A stretch of 64,000 nt of DNA from G963665185 sp049723905 (GTDB taxonomy: Bacteria; Desulfobacterota; Desulfovibrionia; Desulfovibrionales; Desulfovibrionaceae): contig NZ_JBJKFD010000001.1 of assembly GCF_049723905.1 (NCBI RefSeq), forward strand, positions 2,294,001 through 2,358,000, in the 5' to 3' direction. Position 1 is the first letter of the stretch. Each line of letters starts with the position of its first letter. Under the pieces are notes generated by a model. It made no database searches. It was not told the origin of the DNA and saw only the letters and a program-made list of their open reading frames with translations. Positions 52,460 to 61,412 of the stretch are shown one piece after another. Made by a program: the position numbers and the translations under genes.

Positions 52460-52558
52460 ACGGCAGATGAAGCCGGAGAAAACGGGTGGAGAAAGCACGG
52501 ACGTTTCGGAAAGCGGACCGGTACGGGGAGAGGAAAGACGGACGGATTCCGAACCAGG

Positions 52559-52643
52559 GCACGGACTTTCGGCTAGCACATCCTTTTGGCTGGCACGGAC
52601 TTTCGGCTGGCACATCCTTTTGGCTGGCACATCCCTTCGGCTG
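52559..52643. repeat. Five 17-bp tandem repeats, alternating two types
   Basis: Units are GCACGGACTTTCGGCT(A/G) and GCACATCCTTTTGGCTG in the order A-B-A-B-B'. Each is 17 bp, tandem and without gaps. They lie between dctP and the response regulator gene. A frame that reads through on the minus strand shows repeated but non-protein-like words, so it is not taken as coding. Confidence 0.75.
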
Positions 52644-52747
52644 GTGTGTTCTGGGCGAACAGCCACACTCTGTCCTGGAGGAAAAAGAAAGTTAGAACCC
52701 GATATCCACCGGACGGATTCCGGCGGACTCACCAACAAAAAAGAAAA

Positions 52748-53443
52748 TCAGATAGAGAAATAGCGCCGCTCCGGCCTGCCTATGGAACCGTACACAAGGT
52801 CGGCATAGGTAACGCCCACGGCAACGAGATATTCCAGGTACCTGCGGGCCGTGGAACGGCTGACGCCCATCTGCGCCCCCACCTCTTCGGCACTGAGGCC
52901 CACGGCAGGGTCGCTCTGTTCCAGAACGGACCGAACCTTGCCCAGCGTCAGCGGATCGATCCCCTTGGGCAGCGTGGCCGAGGCATTGGAAAAGCTGTTC
53001 TTGGCAGCGGAGTGCAGCAGCTTGTCCACGTCGCCCTGCCCTATGCAGACACCGCTGCTCAACCTGCTGCGGTAGTGGCGGTATTTGGTAAGGCACTCGT
53101 TGAAACGTGCGGCAATGACCGGTTTGATGAGATAGTCGAACACTCCGCCCCGCAGGGCTTCCTTTAGCGGACCGACCTCACGTGCAGCGGTAATCAGCAC
53201 CACATCCGTCTCCAGCCCCTTGGCCCGGATTTCCCGCAGCAGCTCGGTTCCCTGCTGGCCCTCGGGAAAGTACAAATCCAGCAGAACCAGGTCCGGCTCC
53301 AGCACTTCCACCATCTCACGGGCCTCGTCCAGGGAATAGGCCACGCCCACCACATCGCAGCCCTCCACCCGTTCGGTGAACCGGCGGTGCAAATCGGCGA
53401 TGTGCGCATCGTCCTCAACTACAAGTACCCGTATGTTATTCAA
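52748..53443 (-). CDS. CitB/DcuR-type response regulator
   Basis: 231 aa. Receiver domain with acidic pocket VLVVEDDAHIADLHRR, phosphorylated Asp in LVLLDLYFP and Lys in DYLIKPV. The C-terminal helix-turn-helix is of the CitB type (GLSAEEVGAQMGVSRSTARRYLEYLV, about 180-205). TTG start at 53443 overlaps the sensor stop by eight bases. Regulates the nearby TRAP operon in all likelihood. Confidence 0.9.
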   Translation of the reverse strand: MNNIRVLVVEDDAHIADLHRRFTERVEGCDVVGVAYSLDEAREMVEVLEPDLVLLDLYFPEGQQGTELLREIRAKGLETDVVLITAAREVGPLKEALRGGVFDYLIKPVIAARFNECLTKYRHYRSRLSSGVCIGQGDVDKLLHSAAKNSFSNASATLPKGIDPLTLGKVRSVLEQSDPAVGLSAEEVGAQMGVSRSTARRYLEYLVAVGVTYADLVYGSIGRPERRYFSI

Positions 53444-55067
53444 TTCCCGTCGGCCCCTTCTTGGGTATGGTCACGGTGAACAAAGCACCGCCCAGCATAC
53501 TGTCTGCCACCAAAATATCCCCCCCCAGCTCGTTCACGCGCTGCCGGACCAGATACAGTCCCACGCCGCGCCGCTCCTTCCCCTTGGATGACACGCCCTT
53601 TTCGAAAATCCGGTCTGTGTCCTCAATCCCCACTCCGGGCCCGCTGTCCTCTATTTCGAACACGATATCGTTTCCAAGGTCGGTAAAGGACAACTCGACA
53701 ACCCGGTAGTCCTCTTTCCGTTCCAGAACCGCTTCAAAGGCATTGTCTATGAGGTTGCCCACAATGGTGACGATCTTTTCCTTGCGTATCCAGCTGGGCA
53801 CGTCCTGCATGGTGCCTTCCCGGTCTATGTTGAACATGATCCGGAGTTCCTTGGCCCGGTTGAACTTCCCAAGCAGTATGCCCGCAATGACCGGATGGGG
53901 CACGGCTTCGCCCAGAAAACGGATGACGTCCTCATATCCGGAGGCCTCGTTGGCAACAAGCTCGAGCGCCTCGTTGTAGGCCTCTATCTGGATAAGCCCG
54001 GCAATGGTGTGCAGCTTGTTGGAATACTCGTGCGTCTGCACCCGCAACAGTTCGGAATATTCCTGTACCCTGGAAAGCTCGCTGGCTATGCGGTCCAGCT
54101 CGTCCTTGGGCCGAAAGGTGGCAACAACCCCCTCGGGCTTGTTGTTGCGCATCACCGGCACAATATTGAAGATCATGTCCTTGTCGTTGACAATGCGTTC
54201 CTGGTCGTACTCCGCCTCGCCGGTCTCAAGCGCCCTGCGCAGCCCGGCTCCTGGCAGCACGGAATCGATGGCATTGTCTTCGTCCACCACGGAAGGATCG
54301 GTCTCCGCATAGACAAAGGCGGCCTTGTTGGCGACACGCACCCGGGCATGGGAATCAATGGCCACAACGCCTTCGCGGATGGCCTCCAATATGACGCCAC
54401 GTTCCAGATACAGGGAGGTTATTTCGGAAGGTTCAAGCCCCAGTGTGACTTTCTTCAGATGATGAGCAAGGATGAAGGCGCTGGCTATCCCGACGAGAAC
54501 CATTGCCAGGACCAGCGTGAACGGCTTGTTCAGATGGGATGGAATGGCTTCGTGGATGCGCGTCGTGAGGAAGCCGACAGAAACAAAACCGATGATTTTG
54601 CCGTTGTAGTCGCGAACGGGCGTCATCCCGCGCAAGGACGGCCCCAAAGTCCCTACCGCCTCGGAAATATACGACCTGCCTTCCTTGAGGGCCGGTCCCG
54701 TGTCTCCGCCGACAAAATGCTTGCCTATTCTGTCGGCCTTGGGATGGGAAAAACGAATGCCGTCCTTGTCACCCACCACCACGTAGGACGCCCCGATGCT
54801 TTCACGGATGGCCTCGGCGATTTCCTGAATATTTCCGTAAGGGTCCTTGGCCGCCAGCGCCCGGCGGATGGTTGGCATGTGGGCAATGGTCTTGGCGGTC
54901 TCCAAGGCGCCTTCGCCGATCTCCTGCTTCAGTATGTCGGACACCGGCCCGGCAATGACCAGCCAGCCCACGCCGATCTCCAAAACAAGCAGCCACAGCA
55001 CCATGTGAATCAGATGCGACCGGATGCTCCTGGGCCTGATTTTTTCTATGAATGCGGAAAACGCCAC
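53436..55067 (-). CDS. CitA/DcuS-type sensor histidine kinase
   Basis: 543 aa from GTG at 55067 (longer TTG start possible). Transmembrane helix near the N-terminus (HMVLWLLVLEIGVGWLVIAG), periplasmic PASp sensor domain with the typical DPYGNIQEIAEAIRESIGASYVVVGDKDGIRFSHP and later GPSLRGMTPVRDYNGKIIGFVSVGFLT, second helix, cytosolic PAS and a kinase core with the H box of this family, VQTHEYSNKLHTIAGLIQI, and G1 IEDSGPGVG, G2 GVGLYLVRQRV. This is a citrate/C4-dicarboxylate-type sensor; together with the response regulator it should govern the TRAP genes. Confidence 0.9.
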   Translation of the reverse strand: MAFSAFIEKIRPRSIRSHLIHMVLWLLVLEIGVGWLVIAGPVSDILKQEIGEGALETAKTIAHMPTIRRALAAKDPYGNIQEIAEAIRESIGASYVVVGDKDGIRFSHPKADRIGKHFVGGDTGPALKEGRSYISEAVGTLGPSLRGMTPVRDYNGKIIGFVSVGFLTTRIHEAIPSHLNKPFTLVLAMVLVGIASAFILAHHLKKVTLGLEPSEITSLYLERGVILEAIREGVVAIDSHARVRVANKAAFVYAETDPSVVDEDNAIDSVLPGAGLRRALETGEAEYDQERIVNDKDMIFNIVPVMRNNKPEGVVATFRPKDELDRIASELSRVQEYSELLRVQTHEYSNKLHTIAGLIQIEAYNEALELVANEASGYEDVIRFLGEAVPHPVIAGILLGKFNRAKELRIMFNIDREGTMQDVPSWIRKEKIVTIVGNLIDNAFEAVLERKEDYRVVELSFTDLGNDIVFEIEDSGPGVGIEDTDRIFEKGVSSKGKERRGVGLYLVRQRVNELGGDILVADSMLGGALFTVTIPKKGPTGIE

Positions 55068-55401
55068 GCTGCAGCCTGCCCGGATAAAGTGTCGATGCCG
55101 TCCGAACAATATCCGCAATGTAGCGTCCCTACAAAAGACGGAATACGACCACCGCCTTATGCCAGCCGTACCGCATCACCACGAACAAGCTCCGACTTTA
55201 TTCCCCAAGCGCCGATACCATTCGCAAGATGCGTCCTTTGAAAGGCAACACCCGACAACCCGGGGCGAAATGTTGCCCTACATTTATCACGGTATCCACC
55301 ATCTATCCATATCGGATTTTGCCTGTTTTTCACCGCTTTATCGAAAAAGCATGTATATTTCAGACTCTGACAGGAGTTCGGATTTACAGGCAGAAAGAAA
55401 T

Positions 55402-55440
55402 GCGAGGGGGAAACCTCTTGAAAGAGGTTCTCCCCCTCGC
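55402..55440. repeat. 17-bp hairpin of C-rich palindrome
   Basis: GCGAGGGGG-a-AACCTCTT-GA-AAGAGGTT-ct-CCCCCTCGC. A near-perfect long stem, followed by GCTCCCC and T-rich bases. Looks like a repeated intergenic or terminator element; only one copy is in the window. Confidence 0.6.
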
Positions 55441-55512
55441 GCTCCCCTTTCCAGAACTTTTTACTATTGAATGGGGCACGCTTGAAAGCGTTCGGTCTTT
55501 TTTCTTCTCCCC

Positions 55513-55566
55513 TAGCGAATAAAACTCCCCTGAAACCAATTGATTTCAGGGGAGTTTTATTCGCTA
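55513..55566. terminator. 23-bp perfect inverted repeat, bidirectional terminator
   Basis: The arms 55513-55535 and 55544-55566 are perfectly complementary around 8 bases. The inner part reads ACTCCCCTGAAA / TTTCAGGGGAGT and the outer part ATAAA/TTTAT, giving T-runs both ways. No gene ends right beside it on the plus strand. Confidence 0.8.
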
Positions 55567-55570
55567 CGAA

Positions 55571-55703
55571 CCAGCCCTCTTCCCAGCCTTTATAAATTCC
55601 CGAAATTCTTTCTACGTTTATCTTCCCCGCTCACCAGCCTTCTTCCCAGCCCCACAAACGTCCAGAATTCTTTATTTGCCGCTCACCTACCTTCTTCCCA
55701 GGG
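55571..55703. repeat. Three imperfect spacer repeats with CCAGCC-CTTCCCAG words
   Basis: CCAGCCCTCTTCCCAGCC (55571), CCAGCCTTCTTCCCAGCC (55634) and CCTACCTTCTTCCCAGGG (55686), spaced 63 and 52 bp, the intervening parts containing GAATTCTTT/GAAATTCTTT. The stretch between the HK and fdhE genes (55068-55832) therefore holds only repeats and hairpins. Confidence 0.55.
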
Positions 55704-55718
55704 CTCGTAAGTTTTGTT

Positions 55719-55807
55719 CCCGGCGAGGCACAACGGAGTGTCGCGAGCGAGGACAGTATATTTTAATACGGCCCGCGAAGCGACACCTCTGTTGTAACGA
55801 AGCCGGG
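55719..55807. repeat. Long two-arm palindrome upstream end of fdhE spacer
   Basis: Outer arms CCCGGC/GCCGGG. Next, ACAACGGAGTGTCGC pairs with GCGACACCTCTGTTGT, one mismatch and one bulge. Loop of about 30 bp contains TATATTTTAATA. Intergenic; may be a REP-like or cruciform element. Confidence 0.6.
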
Positions 55808-55832
55808 ATCAAAAATCACGAGCCCTTATACT

Positions 55833-56777
55833 TCAAATTCTGTTCCAAGCAGTCTCCGCCATAGGCTCATACCCCTTTTCCTGGGCCACAATGTCCAGAT
55901 GAACAAGGCCCAGCGGAGCCACCCGCGGATCAGGCGCACGCTCAAACTCACGCGTATCCAAGGTGACGAAATAATGCTTGCAGTTGTTGCAGGCATCAAT
56001 GCGTTCGGTCTTCCAATCCTCGGACTGAAAATACTGCAGCTGCTTGTGGTCCTCGGTTTCGCACCAGGGGCAGACATTGCGCCGGAACCGCCAGCTGTGG
56101 CCGCAGCAGGAGCAGTGCAGCCAGCGCTGTCCGCCGTGTGCAACCAGATATTCGGAGTCCAGGCTTTCCTTTTTCTTGAGCAGGGACATGTCCGGGAACG
56201 AACCGCAGACGGGACAGTAGCCCTTGGTCCATTGCAGGTTGGCTATGGACTCGACCCCGTCCCGCTCCATACGTTGCATGAACGGCGCCATTGCCAGCAA
56301 ACCGACAAAGACAAACAAGGCAAGCCGTTCTTCCATGGGGCTTTCCAACGGCGCTGCTCCTGCCAGGGCTTCCACACATGCGGCATCCTCGTCCCACAAG
56401 GCACTTGCCAGCTCATTGGCGCTCTTTTCGTTGTCCAGAAACGACATGACGGCGGAGATGTCGTCGGCAACGGCGGGCATGCCCCGCTTGATGGCTTCGG
56501 CAACGTTTACGAGCGCCTTTTGAAATCGGGATCCAAAGTCGGGCAGTTTCATCTCGCCAAACAACGGAACGCCTTCCTTGAACTGTACCGGATCGGGAAT
56601 GGGCAGTGTGAACCCGTCCCAATCGTCCAGAGTTTCCAGGGTGCTCTCGCCAGCCTCGACCAAAGGTCCGAACGCCTGAATGATGTTATCCAGGGCGGGT
56701 GCCTGTTTGCGAAGTTCGGCCAGGCTTTCGGCAATCCCTTTTGCTCCGGTTGCGGCGCTCTTGTTGATTCTGCTCAT
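55833..56777 (-). CDS. fdhE: Formate dehydrogenase accessory protein FdhE
   Basis: 314 aa. Cytosolic protein needed for assembly of formate dehydrogenase. Four CxxC motifs bind iron or zinc: CPVCGSFP (about residue 190), CSCCGHSW (about 225), CPWCET (about 240) and CNNCKHY (about 265). Ends in a hydrophobic, QEKGYEP stretch. It is the downstream gene of fdhAB copy 1 but separated by 424 bp; GGCAGGAG ribosome site. Its place supports a role in maturation of the enzymes beside it. Confidence 0.92.
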   Translation of the reverse strand: MSRINKSAATGAKGIAESLAELRKQAPALDNIIQAFGPLVEAGESTLETLDDWDGFTLPIPDPVQFKEGVPLFGEMKLPDFGSRFQKALVNVAEAIKRGMPAVADDISAVMSFLDNEKSANELASALWDEDAACVEALAGAAPLESPMEERLALFVFVGLLAMAPFMQRMERDGVESIANLQWTKGYCPVCGSFPDMSLLKKKESLDSEYLVAHGGQRWLHCSCCGHSWRFRRNVCPWCETEDHKQLQYFQSEDWKTERIDACNNCKHYFVTLDTREFERAPDPRVAPLGLVHLDIVAQEKGYEPMAETAWNRI

Positions 56778-56899
56778 GTTCTGCTCCTGCCTTTGCTCGT
56801 ATGGTGTGTCCCGGCTCTTCCTAGGAGAAACGCGGTTGGAAAGAACGGTCCAAGCCGTCCCAAACAGTATTCAGTTAATTCATTACTTTTTGCAATCTC

Positions 56900-56944
56900 C
56901 CATTGGCTGTCGGGGATCTTTTCAGACCCCCGGCAGCTCAATGG
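56900..56944 (-). promoter_or_regulatory. Long hairpin in the fdhB1-fdhE spacer
   Basis: CCATTG-g-CTG-t-CGGGG pairs with CCCCGGCAG-ct-CAATGG around a 10-base loop. It lies 120-165 bp upstream of fdhE. Could be an attenuator, terminator or processed site; rest of 56778-57201 shows no gene. Confidence 0.4.
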
Positions 56945-57158
56945 AGGTATCCATACCGCCCGAACCGGCTCTGATTCCGACGGCTTTGGAACAAAGTATA
57001 TCTTGAAATATTTCTACCAGCCCCACGGTGCCTTCCAAAACAACTCCGTGTGTCCTGCTTCTCTGGGAAGCCGAAGTCCTGAACGCTTCCAAATGCATTT
57101 GCAAAAAAAACGTACAACTGTCTGTAAACAATTTCTTTTCATAATCTGCAGAGGTGAA

Positions 57159-57191
57159 GCCTCCCGTCCGGCATTGCGCCCAACGGGAGGC
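57159..57191 (-). terminator. Hairpin after fdhB copy 1
   Basis: GCCTCCCGT pairs with ACGGGAGGC (9 bp, 15-base loop), beginning about 11 bp past the fdhB stop on the minus strand. No T-run, so a weak terminator or 3'-end protector. Confidence 0.5.
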
Positions 57192-57201
57192 GTTGATTAC
57201 G

Positions 57202-57969
57202 TTACCCAAGCACTCTACGGAGAGGACTAGCGAGGTTTGCCAGGAATTCCTTGCGTGTTGTGCCCCCATTCTCTCGGGCGTCGTTGCCGGGAAGAAGCGG
57301 TGCGGCAGACGAAGCATCGGCTGTAACGTACTCGTAGTACATGTCCGGCTTCTGCATCACCAGGTAGATGACGCTGACGTCATCGGTGTCCACGAGACGG
57401 GCGTCCGGGAAGTCCTTTTTCACCCGTTCCAGGGACTTCTTTGCCAGGGCCAGCATGTCCTTGCGTTCGCCAAAGTTCATGGTGCCCGTGGGGCAGGTCT
57501 TCACACAAACCGGCACCAGTCCGGCAAGCTGGCGGTCTATGCACATGTCGCACTTGGTGAGCATGCCCGTACCGCTGTTGTAGCGGGGGATGTTGTAGGG
57601 GCAGGCTTCCACTATTTCCTTGCTCTGTTCCGCACTGAGCAGCTTGCACAGGTTGGTGTAGAGCACGGCTCCGGTTTCCTCTTCATGCACCACGGCGCCG
57701 GGCAGCATGCTGTCGGCCACGTCCTTGCAGGGCGGGGCCACACAGTGGCGGCACTGGTCCGGGAAGAAGAGCCACTCCACCTTGCCGTTGATGCGGTGCT
57801 CGCTGAAGCGCACCAGCTTGTAGGTAAAGGGGTTGAGGTCGGGCGGGTTCTGATGGGTCCCCCGCTGCTTCGTCTTTGTCGCGGGCAGGTCGTGCCATTC
57901 CTTGCAGGCAACCTGACAACCGCGGCAGGCCGTACATCTCGAAGTATCGACAAAAAACGCTTTCGCCAT
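57202..57969 (-). CDS. fdhB: Formate dehydrogenase beta subunit (FeS), copy 1
   Basis: 255 aa, no signal peptide and no transmembrane helix, so it is probably carried out with the alpha subunit by its Tat signal. Four [4Fe-4S] clusters: CTACRGCQVACKEW at the N-terminus, CRHCVAPPC, CPYNIPRYNSGTGMLTKCDMCIDRQ and CVKTCPTGTM. It takes electrons from the catalytic subunit to a periplasmic cytochrome c3 type acceptor (soluble FdhAB type). Starts 27 bp after fdhA; AAGGAG site. About 95% alike in layout to copy 2 at 61456. Confidence 0.94.
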   Translation of the reverse strand: MAKAFFVDTSRCTACRGCQVACKEWHDLPATKTKQRGTHQNPPDLNPFTYKLVRFSEHRINGKVEWLFFPDQCRHCVAPPCKDVADSMLPGAVVHEEETGAVLYTNLCKLLSAEQSKEIVEACPYNIPRYNSGTGMLTKCDMCIDRQLAGLVPVCVKTCPTGTMNFGERKDMLALAKKSLERVKKDFPDARLVDTDDVSVIYLVMQKPDMYYEYVTADASSAAPLLPGNDARENGGTTRKEFLANLASPLRRVLG

Positions 57970-57996
57970 TGTTTTACTCCTTACGGAAAACCGCGG

Positions 57997-60900
57997 TTAT
58001 TCGATTTCCGTTAACTTTTCAGCCTTGTGCACGTTCACCAGACAGGCCTTGAATTCAGGAATGGCCGTGTTCGGGTCGCCCACGGACGGTGTCAGCCGGT
58101 TGGTGCAGTCGCCCGCACCGCGCGAGGTCCAGCCGTAGCAGAACGGCATGCCGACCTGGTGCACGGTGTTGCCGCGGATCTTGAACGGCGTCATGCGCAC
58201 CGTGACCATGGCAATGGCTTCCACCCTGGCGCGGATGCTTTCCACCACCACGGGGTCGCCGTTGGCAATGCCCTTTTCCTTGGCAAGTTCCGGGCTCATC
58301 TCCACATAAAGCTGCGGTTCGGCTTCCATCAGGTGCGGTGTGTTCCGGGTTTCGCCGCCGCCGCACCAGTGTTCCGTAAGGCTGTAGGTGGTCAGCACGA
58401 TGGGGAAACGTTCGTCCGCAGGTTCGGCCAGTTTGTCCATGTCGCTGTGCACCACCTTGTAGCAGGGGCTGCTCAGCTGCCCGGAGAAGGGATGCCGCTT
58501 GATGGGCGTTTCCACGGGTTCATAGTGTTCGGGGAAAGGTCCGTCCTGACGGCCCGGTCCGAACAGATGGCCATAGCCTTCCTTCTGCATGATGAACGGA
58601 TTGCGGCCCTTGCCGGTTGCCATGGGAGGCCAGCCGCCATCGGGCACGTCGCCGACCCACTTGCCGCCCTGCCAGGCGATAACCGCCTTTTGCGGGTTGT
58701 AGGGCTTGCCGTTCATGTCCACGGAAGCGCGGTTGTACAGGATGCGCCTGTTAACAGGCCAGGCCCAGGAATAGTTGGGAAACAGGTTGATCTTGGCCTG
58801 CATGGGCGTCTGCGACAGGTCGCGGCGCTTTGCCAGGTTGCCGCCCTCTTCGGTATATCCGCCGCAATACAGCCAGTTCATGCTTGCGGTGGCACCGTCG
58901 TCCGACAAATACACAAAGGACGGAACCTGCTGGCCCTTCTTGTAGGTCTTGCCCTTTATGGTGACGTCCTTGGTAAAGAACCCGTTGACCCTGCGGGCAA
59001 CCGCTTCCGCGTCATAGCTCTGGGGCCAGTCCAGGCTCAGAATCGGCTCGGGAAAGGTACCGTTTTCCTTGGTGTAAAGACGGCGTACATGGTTGAGCAT
59101 GTCCACGTAGACGGCTCCCATGCTCCGGCTTTGTCCCATGGGTTCGCAGGCCTTGTGGTGCCACAGCTGCCAGCGGCCGCTGTTGGTGATGCTGCCTTCT
59201 TTTTCCGCACGCTGGGCGCACGGCAGCAGAAAGACCTCGGTCTTCATCTGCGTGGCATCCACACCGGGCCGGTGCCAGTTGTCGGTTGTTTCCGTATGGT
59301 TGATTTCGCCCATGACCAGCCAGTCCAGCTGGTCCATGGCCTTTCTGACCTTGTTGCCGTTGGGCGCGCTCTGCGCCGGGTTGGTGGCAAAGATGAATCC
59401 GCCGTGAACCTTGCCCCGGTACATGCGATCGAACAGGAAGATGTAGGAGTAGTCTTCCCCGTCGTCCGCCTTGGGCACAAGGCTGTACCCGTATCCGTTC
59501 GCGGCCGTGGCCTTGTCGCCCCGCCAGGACTTGAGCAGGCTGGTGAAATACTTGGGAGTATTCTGCCACCAGTTGGCGCTGTCCGGAGTGTGGGATACCG
59601 GCGTGTTGGCCTTGAGGTATTCATCATAGCTCTGCCAGCGCGACTTGGGCACGGACATGTAGCCGGGCAGGATGTGCCACAGGATGCTGTGGTCCGTGGA
59701 ACCCTGCACGTTGGGTTCGCCGCGCAGTGCGTTGATGCCGCCGCCTGCCACACCGATGTTGCCCAGCAGCAGCTGGAGCATGGCGCTGGTGCGGATGTTC
59801 TGCACACCCACGGTATGCTGGGTCCAGCCCAGAGCGTACATGATGGTCCCGGCCTTGTCCGGCTTGCCCGTGGCAGTAAAGGCCTTCCACACCCGGAGCA
59901 GATCGTCCTTGGACACCCCCGTGGTTTCGGACACCTTGGACAGGGAATAGCGCGAGTAGTGCTTTTTCATCAGCTGAAAAACACAGCGCGAATCCTTGAG
60001 CGACTCGTCCCGTTTGGGCGCGCCATTTTCGTCCATTTCAAAGGCCCATTTGCTCTTGTCGTAGGTACGGGTCTTCTTGTCGTATCCGGAAAAAAGCCCG
60101 TTGCTGAACTTGTAGTCCTTGCCCACAATAAGCGCGGCATTGGTGTACTTGACCACGTATTCCTTGAAATACAGGTCGTTATCAACAATATAGTTGATCA
60201 TGCCGCCCAAGAAGGCGATGTCCGAACCGGACCGGATGGGCACATGAAAATCGCTTCGGGCCGAGGTACGCGAGAACTTGGGGTCCACGTGCATGACGGT
60301 GGCGCCCTTGTCCTTGGCTCTCAGAACCCACTTGAAGGAAATGGGATGGTGCTCGGCGGCGTTGCTGCCCATGATGAGAATACAGTCGGAGTTTTCAATG
60401 TCGCACCAGTGGTTGGTCATGGCGCCGCGGCCGAACGATTCGCCCAGCGCAGCCACGGTGGAGCTGTGGCAGACACGGGCCTGGTGGTCGAAATGGACAA
60501 GCCCCAGACCACGTACGCCCTGGTGGACGATGGCGCATTCCTCGTTATCCATCTGCGAAGAGCCGAGATGAAAGATGGATTCCACGCGGTTGACTTCCTG
60601 CCCCTTGGCGTTGGTCCGTATAAAGTCCCGGTCGCGGGTTTCCTTCACCCGCTGGGCGATGCGGTTGAGCATCCAGTCCCAGTCCTTTTCTTCCCATTTG
60701 GTGCTGTACGGAGCCCGGTACAACGGCTTTTGCAGGCGGTGGTCACTGTTGTGCATGGTCAACATGGCCGCGCCCTTGGCACAGAGTGCGCCTTCGCTTA
60801 CCGGATAATCGGGATCACCTTCCGTACTCACTATTTTCCCATTCCTCACATGGGCGATGAAATTACAGCTGACCGCACAGAAGGGGCAGACCGAAATGAC

Positions 60901-61035
60901 TTCCTGCGCTCCTTCTATCTTGAGCCCGGCGGCATGAGCCGAAACAGGGGTAAGATTGAGCCCCATCTGGCTCAAGGTAAGGCCCGCCGCACCAATGCCG
61001 GCAAGCTTCATAAACCCGCGCCGCGATACGTTCAT
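57997..61035 (-). CDS. fdhA: Formate dehydrogenase catalytic (alpha) subunit, copy 1, Cys form
   Basis: 1012 aa molybdo- or tungsto-bis-pterin enzyme. Tat signal SRRGFMKLAGIGAAGLTLS at the N-terminus. [4Fe-4S] cysteines 50, 53, 57 and 85 (CPFCAVSC then CAKG). The active-site residue is Cys-189 in ARVCHSST (codon TGC at 60469-60471), where many formate dehydrogenases, including Desulfovibrio types, have selenocysteine; the adjacent His-190 and a later Arg remain. Domains for MGD binding follow (VMHVDPKFSRT, GGGINALRGEPNVQGSTDH, the C-terminal GGGETRNTPHL). AGGAGG site. A perfect FNR box is 86 bp upstream. Makes CO2 from formate in the periplasm. Confidence 0.95.
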   Translation of the reverse strand: MNVSRRGFMKLAGIGAAGLTLSQMGLNLTPVSAHAAGLKIEGAQEVISVCPFCAVSCNFIAHVRNGKIVSTEGDPDYPVSEGALCAKGAAMLTMHNSDHRLQKPLYRAPYSTKWEEKDWDWMLNRIAQRVKETRDRDFIRTNAKGQEVNRVESIFHLGSSQMDNEECAIVHQGVRGLGLVHFDHQARVCHSSTVAALGESFGRGAMTNHWCDIENSDCILIMGSNAAEHHPISFKWVLRAKDKGATVMHVDPKFSRTSARSDFHVPIRSGSDIAFLGGMINYIVDNDLYFKEYVVKYTNAALIVGKDYKFSNGLFSGYDKKTRTYDKSKWAFEMDENGAPKRDESLKDSRCVFQLMKKHYSRYSLSKVSETTGVSKDDLLRVWKAFTATGKPDKAGTIMYALGWTQHTVGVQNIRTSAMLQLLLGNIGVAGGGINALRGEPNVQGSTDHSILWHILPGYMSVPKSRWQSYDEYLKANTPVSHTPDSANWWQNTPKYFTSLLKSWRGDKATAANGYGYSLVPKADDGEDYSYIFLFDRMYRGKVHGGFIFATNPAQSAPNGNKVRKAMDQLDWLVMGEINHTETTDNWHRPGVDATQMKTEVFLLPCAQRAEKEGSITNSGRWQLWHHKACEPMGQSRSMGAVYVDMLNHVRRLYTKENGTFPEPILSLDWPQSYDAEAVARRVNGFFTKDVTIKGKTYKKGQQVPSFVYLSDDGATASMNWLYCGGYTEEGGNLAKRRDLSQTPMQAKINLFPNYSWAWPVNRRILYNRASVDMNGKPYNPQKAVIAWQGGKWVGDVPDGGWPPMATGKGRNPFIMQKEGYGHLFGPGRQDGPFPEHYEPVETPIKRHPFSGQLSSPCYKVVHSDMDKLAEPADERFPIVLTTYSLTEHWCGGGETRNTPHLMEAEPQLYVEMSPELAKEKGIANGDPVVVESIRARVEAIAMVTVRMTPFKIRGNTVHQVGMPFCYGWTSRGAGDCTNRLTPSVGDPNTAIPEFKACLVNVHKAEKLTEIE

Positions 61036-61055
61036 GGCAGCCTCCTACGTCGTTT

Positions 61056-61072
61056 GCAGACCAGCGGTCTGC
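61056..61072. promoter_or_regulatory. Small palindrome upstream of fdhA copy 1
   Basis: GCAGACC-AGC-GGTCTGC, 7-bp arms, in the fdhA leader between the FNR box and the start codon. It may fold in mRNA or bind a regulator. Confidence 0.4.
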
Positions 61073-61120
61073 TAACCACTGATCCGGAGTTATATCGATG
61101 CTGCCACTGAGCTCCTTTTT

Positions 61121-61134
61121 TTGATAAAAATCAA
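61121..61134. promoter_or_regulatory. FNR-type box upstream of fdhAB copy 1
   Basis: TTGATAAAAATCAA matches the FNR/CRP-family consensus TTGAT-N4-ATCAA perfectly. It is 86 bp before the fdhA start. Consistent with anaerobic or redox control of formate dehydrogenase. Confidence 0.75.
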
Positions 61135-61146
61135 TAATTTGAACTG

Positions 61147-61199
61147 GTTAAGTTTAACACATACATAATTGTTTATTTAAATATATGCTTAAATTAAGC
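61147..61199. promoter_or_regulatory. Two further AT-rich palindromes upstream of fdhA
   Basis: GTTAA-GT-TTAAC (61147-61158) and GCTTAA-A-TTAAGC (61187-61199), 29 bp apart in an AT-rich tract. Possible extra operator or UP-element sites. Confidence 0.4.
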
Positions 61200-61412
61200 A
61201 AATGAATTCCCGCATGGGCTCACGATCCGCCATTGCAAAAGTGGCCGGAATGCAATTTTCCCGACTTCTCAAAAAAATTTTTCCGCCCGAAATTTGCATG
61301 ATAAAAATTGGGCACAAGTTTAGTCCCCCGCATTCTCCGCTTTATGAATGCAAAAAAGCGGGAAAAAGCCGGAAAGAACACAAAGGCTCCCCGAATCCCC
61401 AACCGCTGATAT

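Noticed and set aside
52559..52643. CRISPR array
   Set aside because: Units are tandem without spacers and no cas genes are present; it is a plain tandem repeat.
51803..52738. 311-codon minus-strand frame over dctP start and the tandem repeats
   Set aside because: Part repeats, part out-of-frame dctP; no independent support.
58027..61110. 1027-codon plus-strand frame over fdhA copy 1
   Set aside because: His/Val-rich antisense frame typical of GC-rich DNA; the minus strand is an unmistakable formate dehydrogenase.
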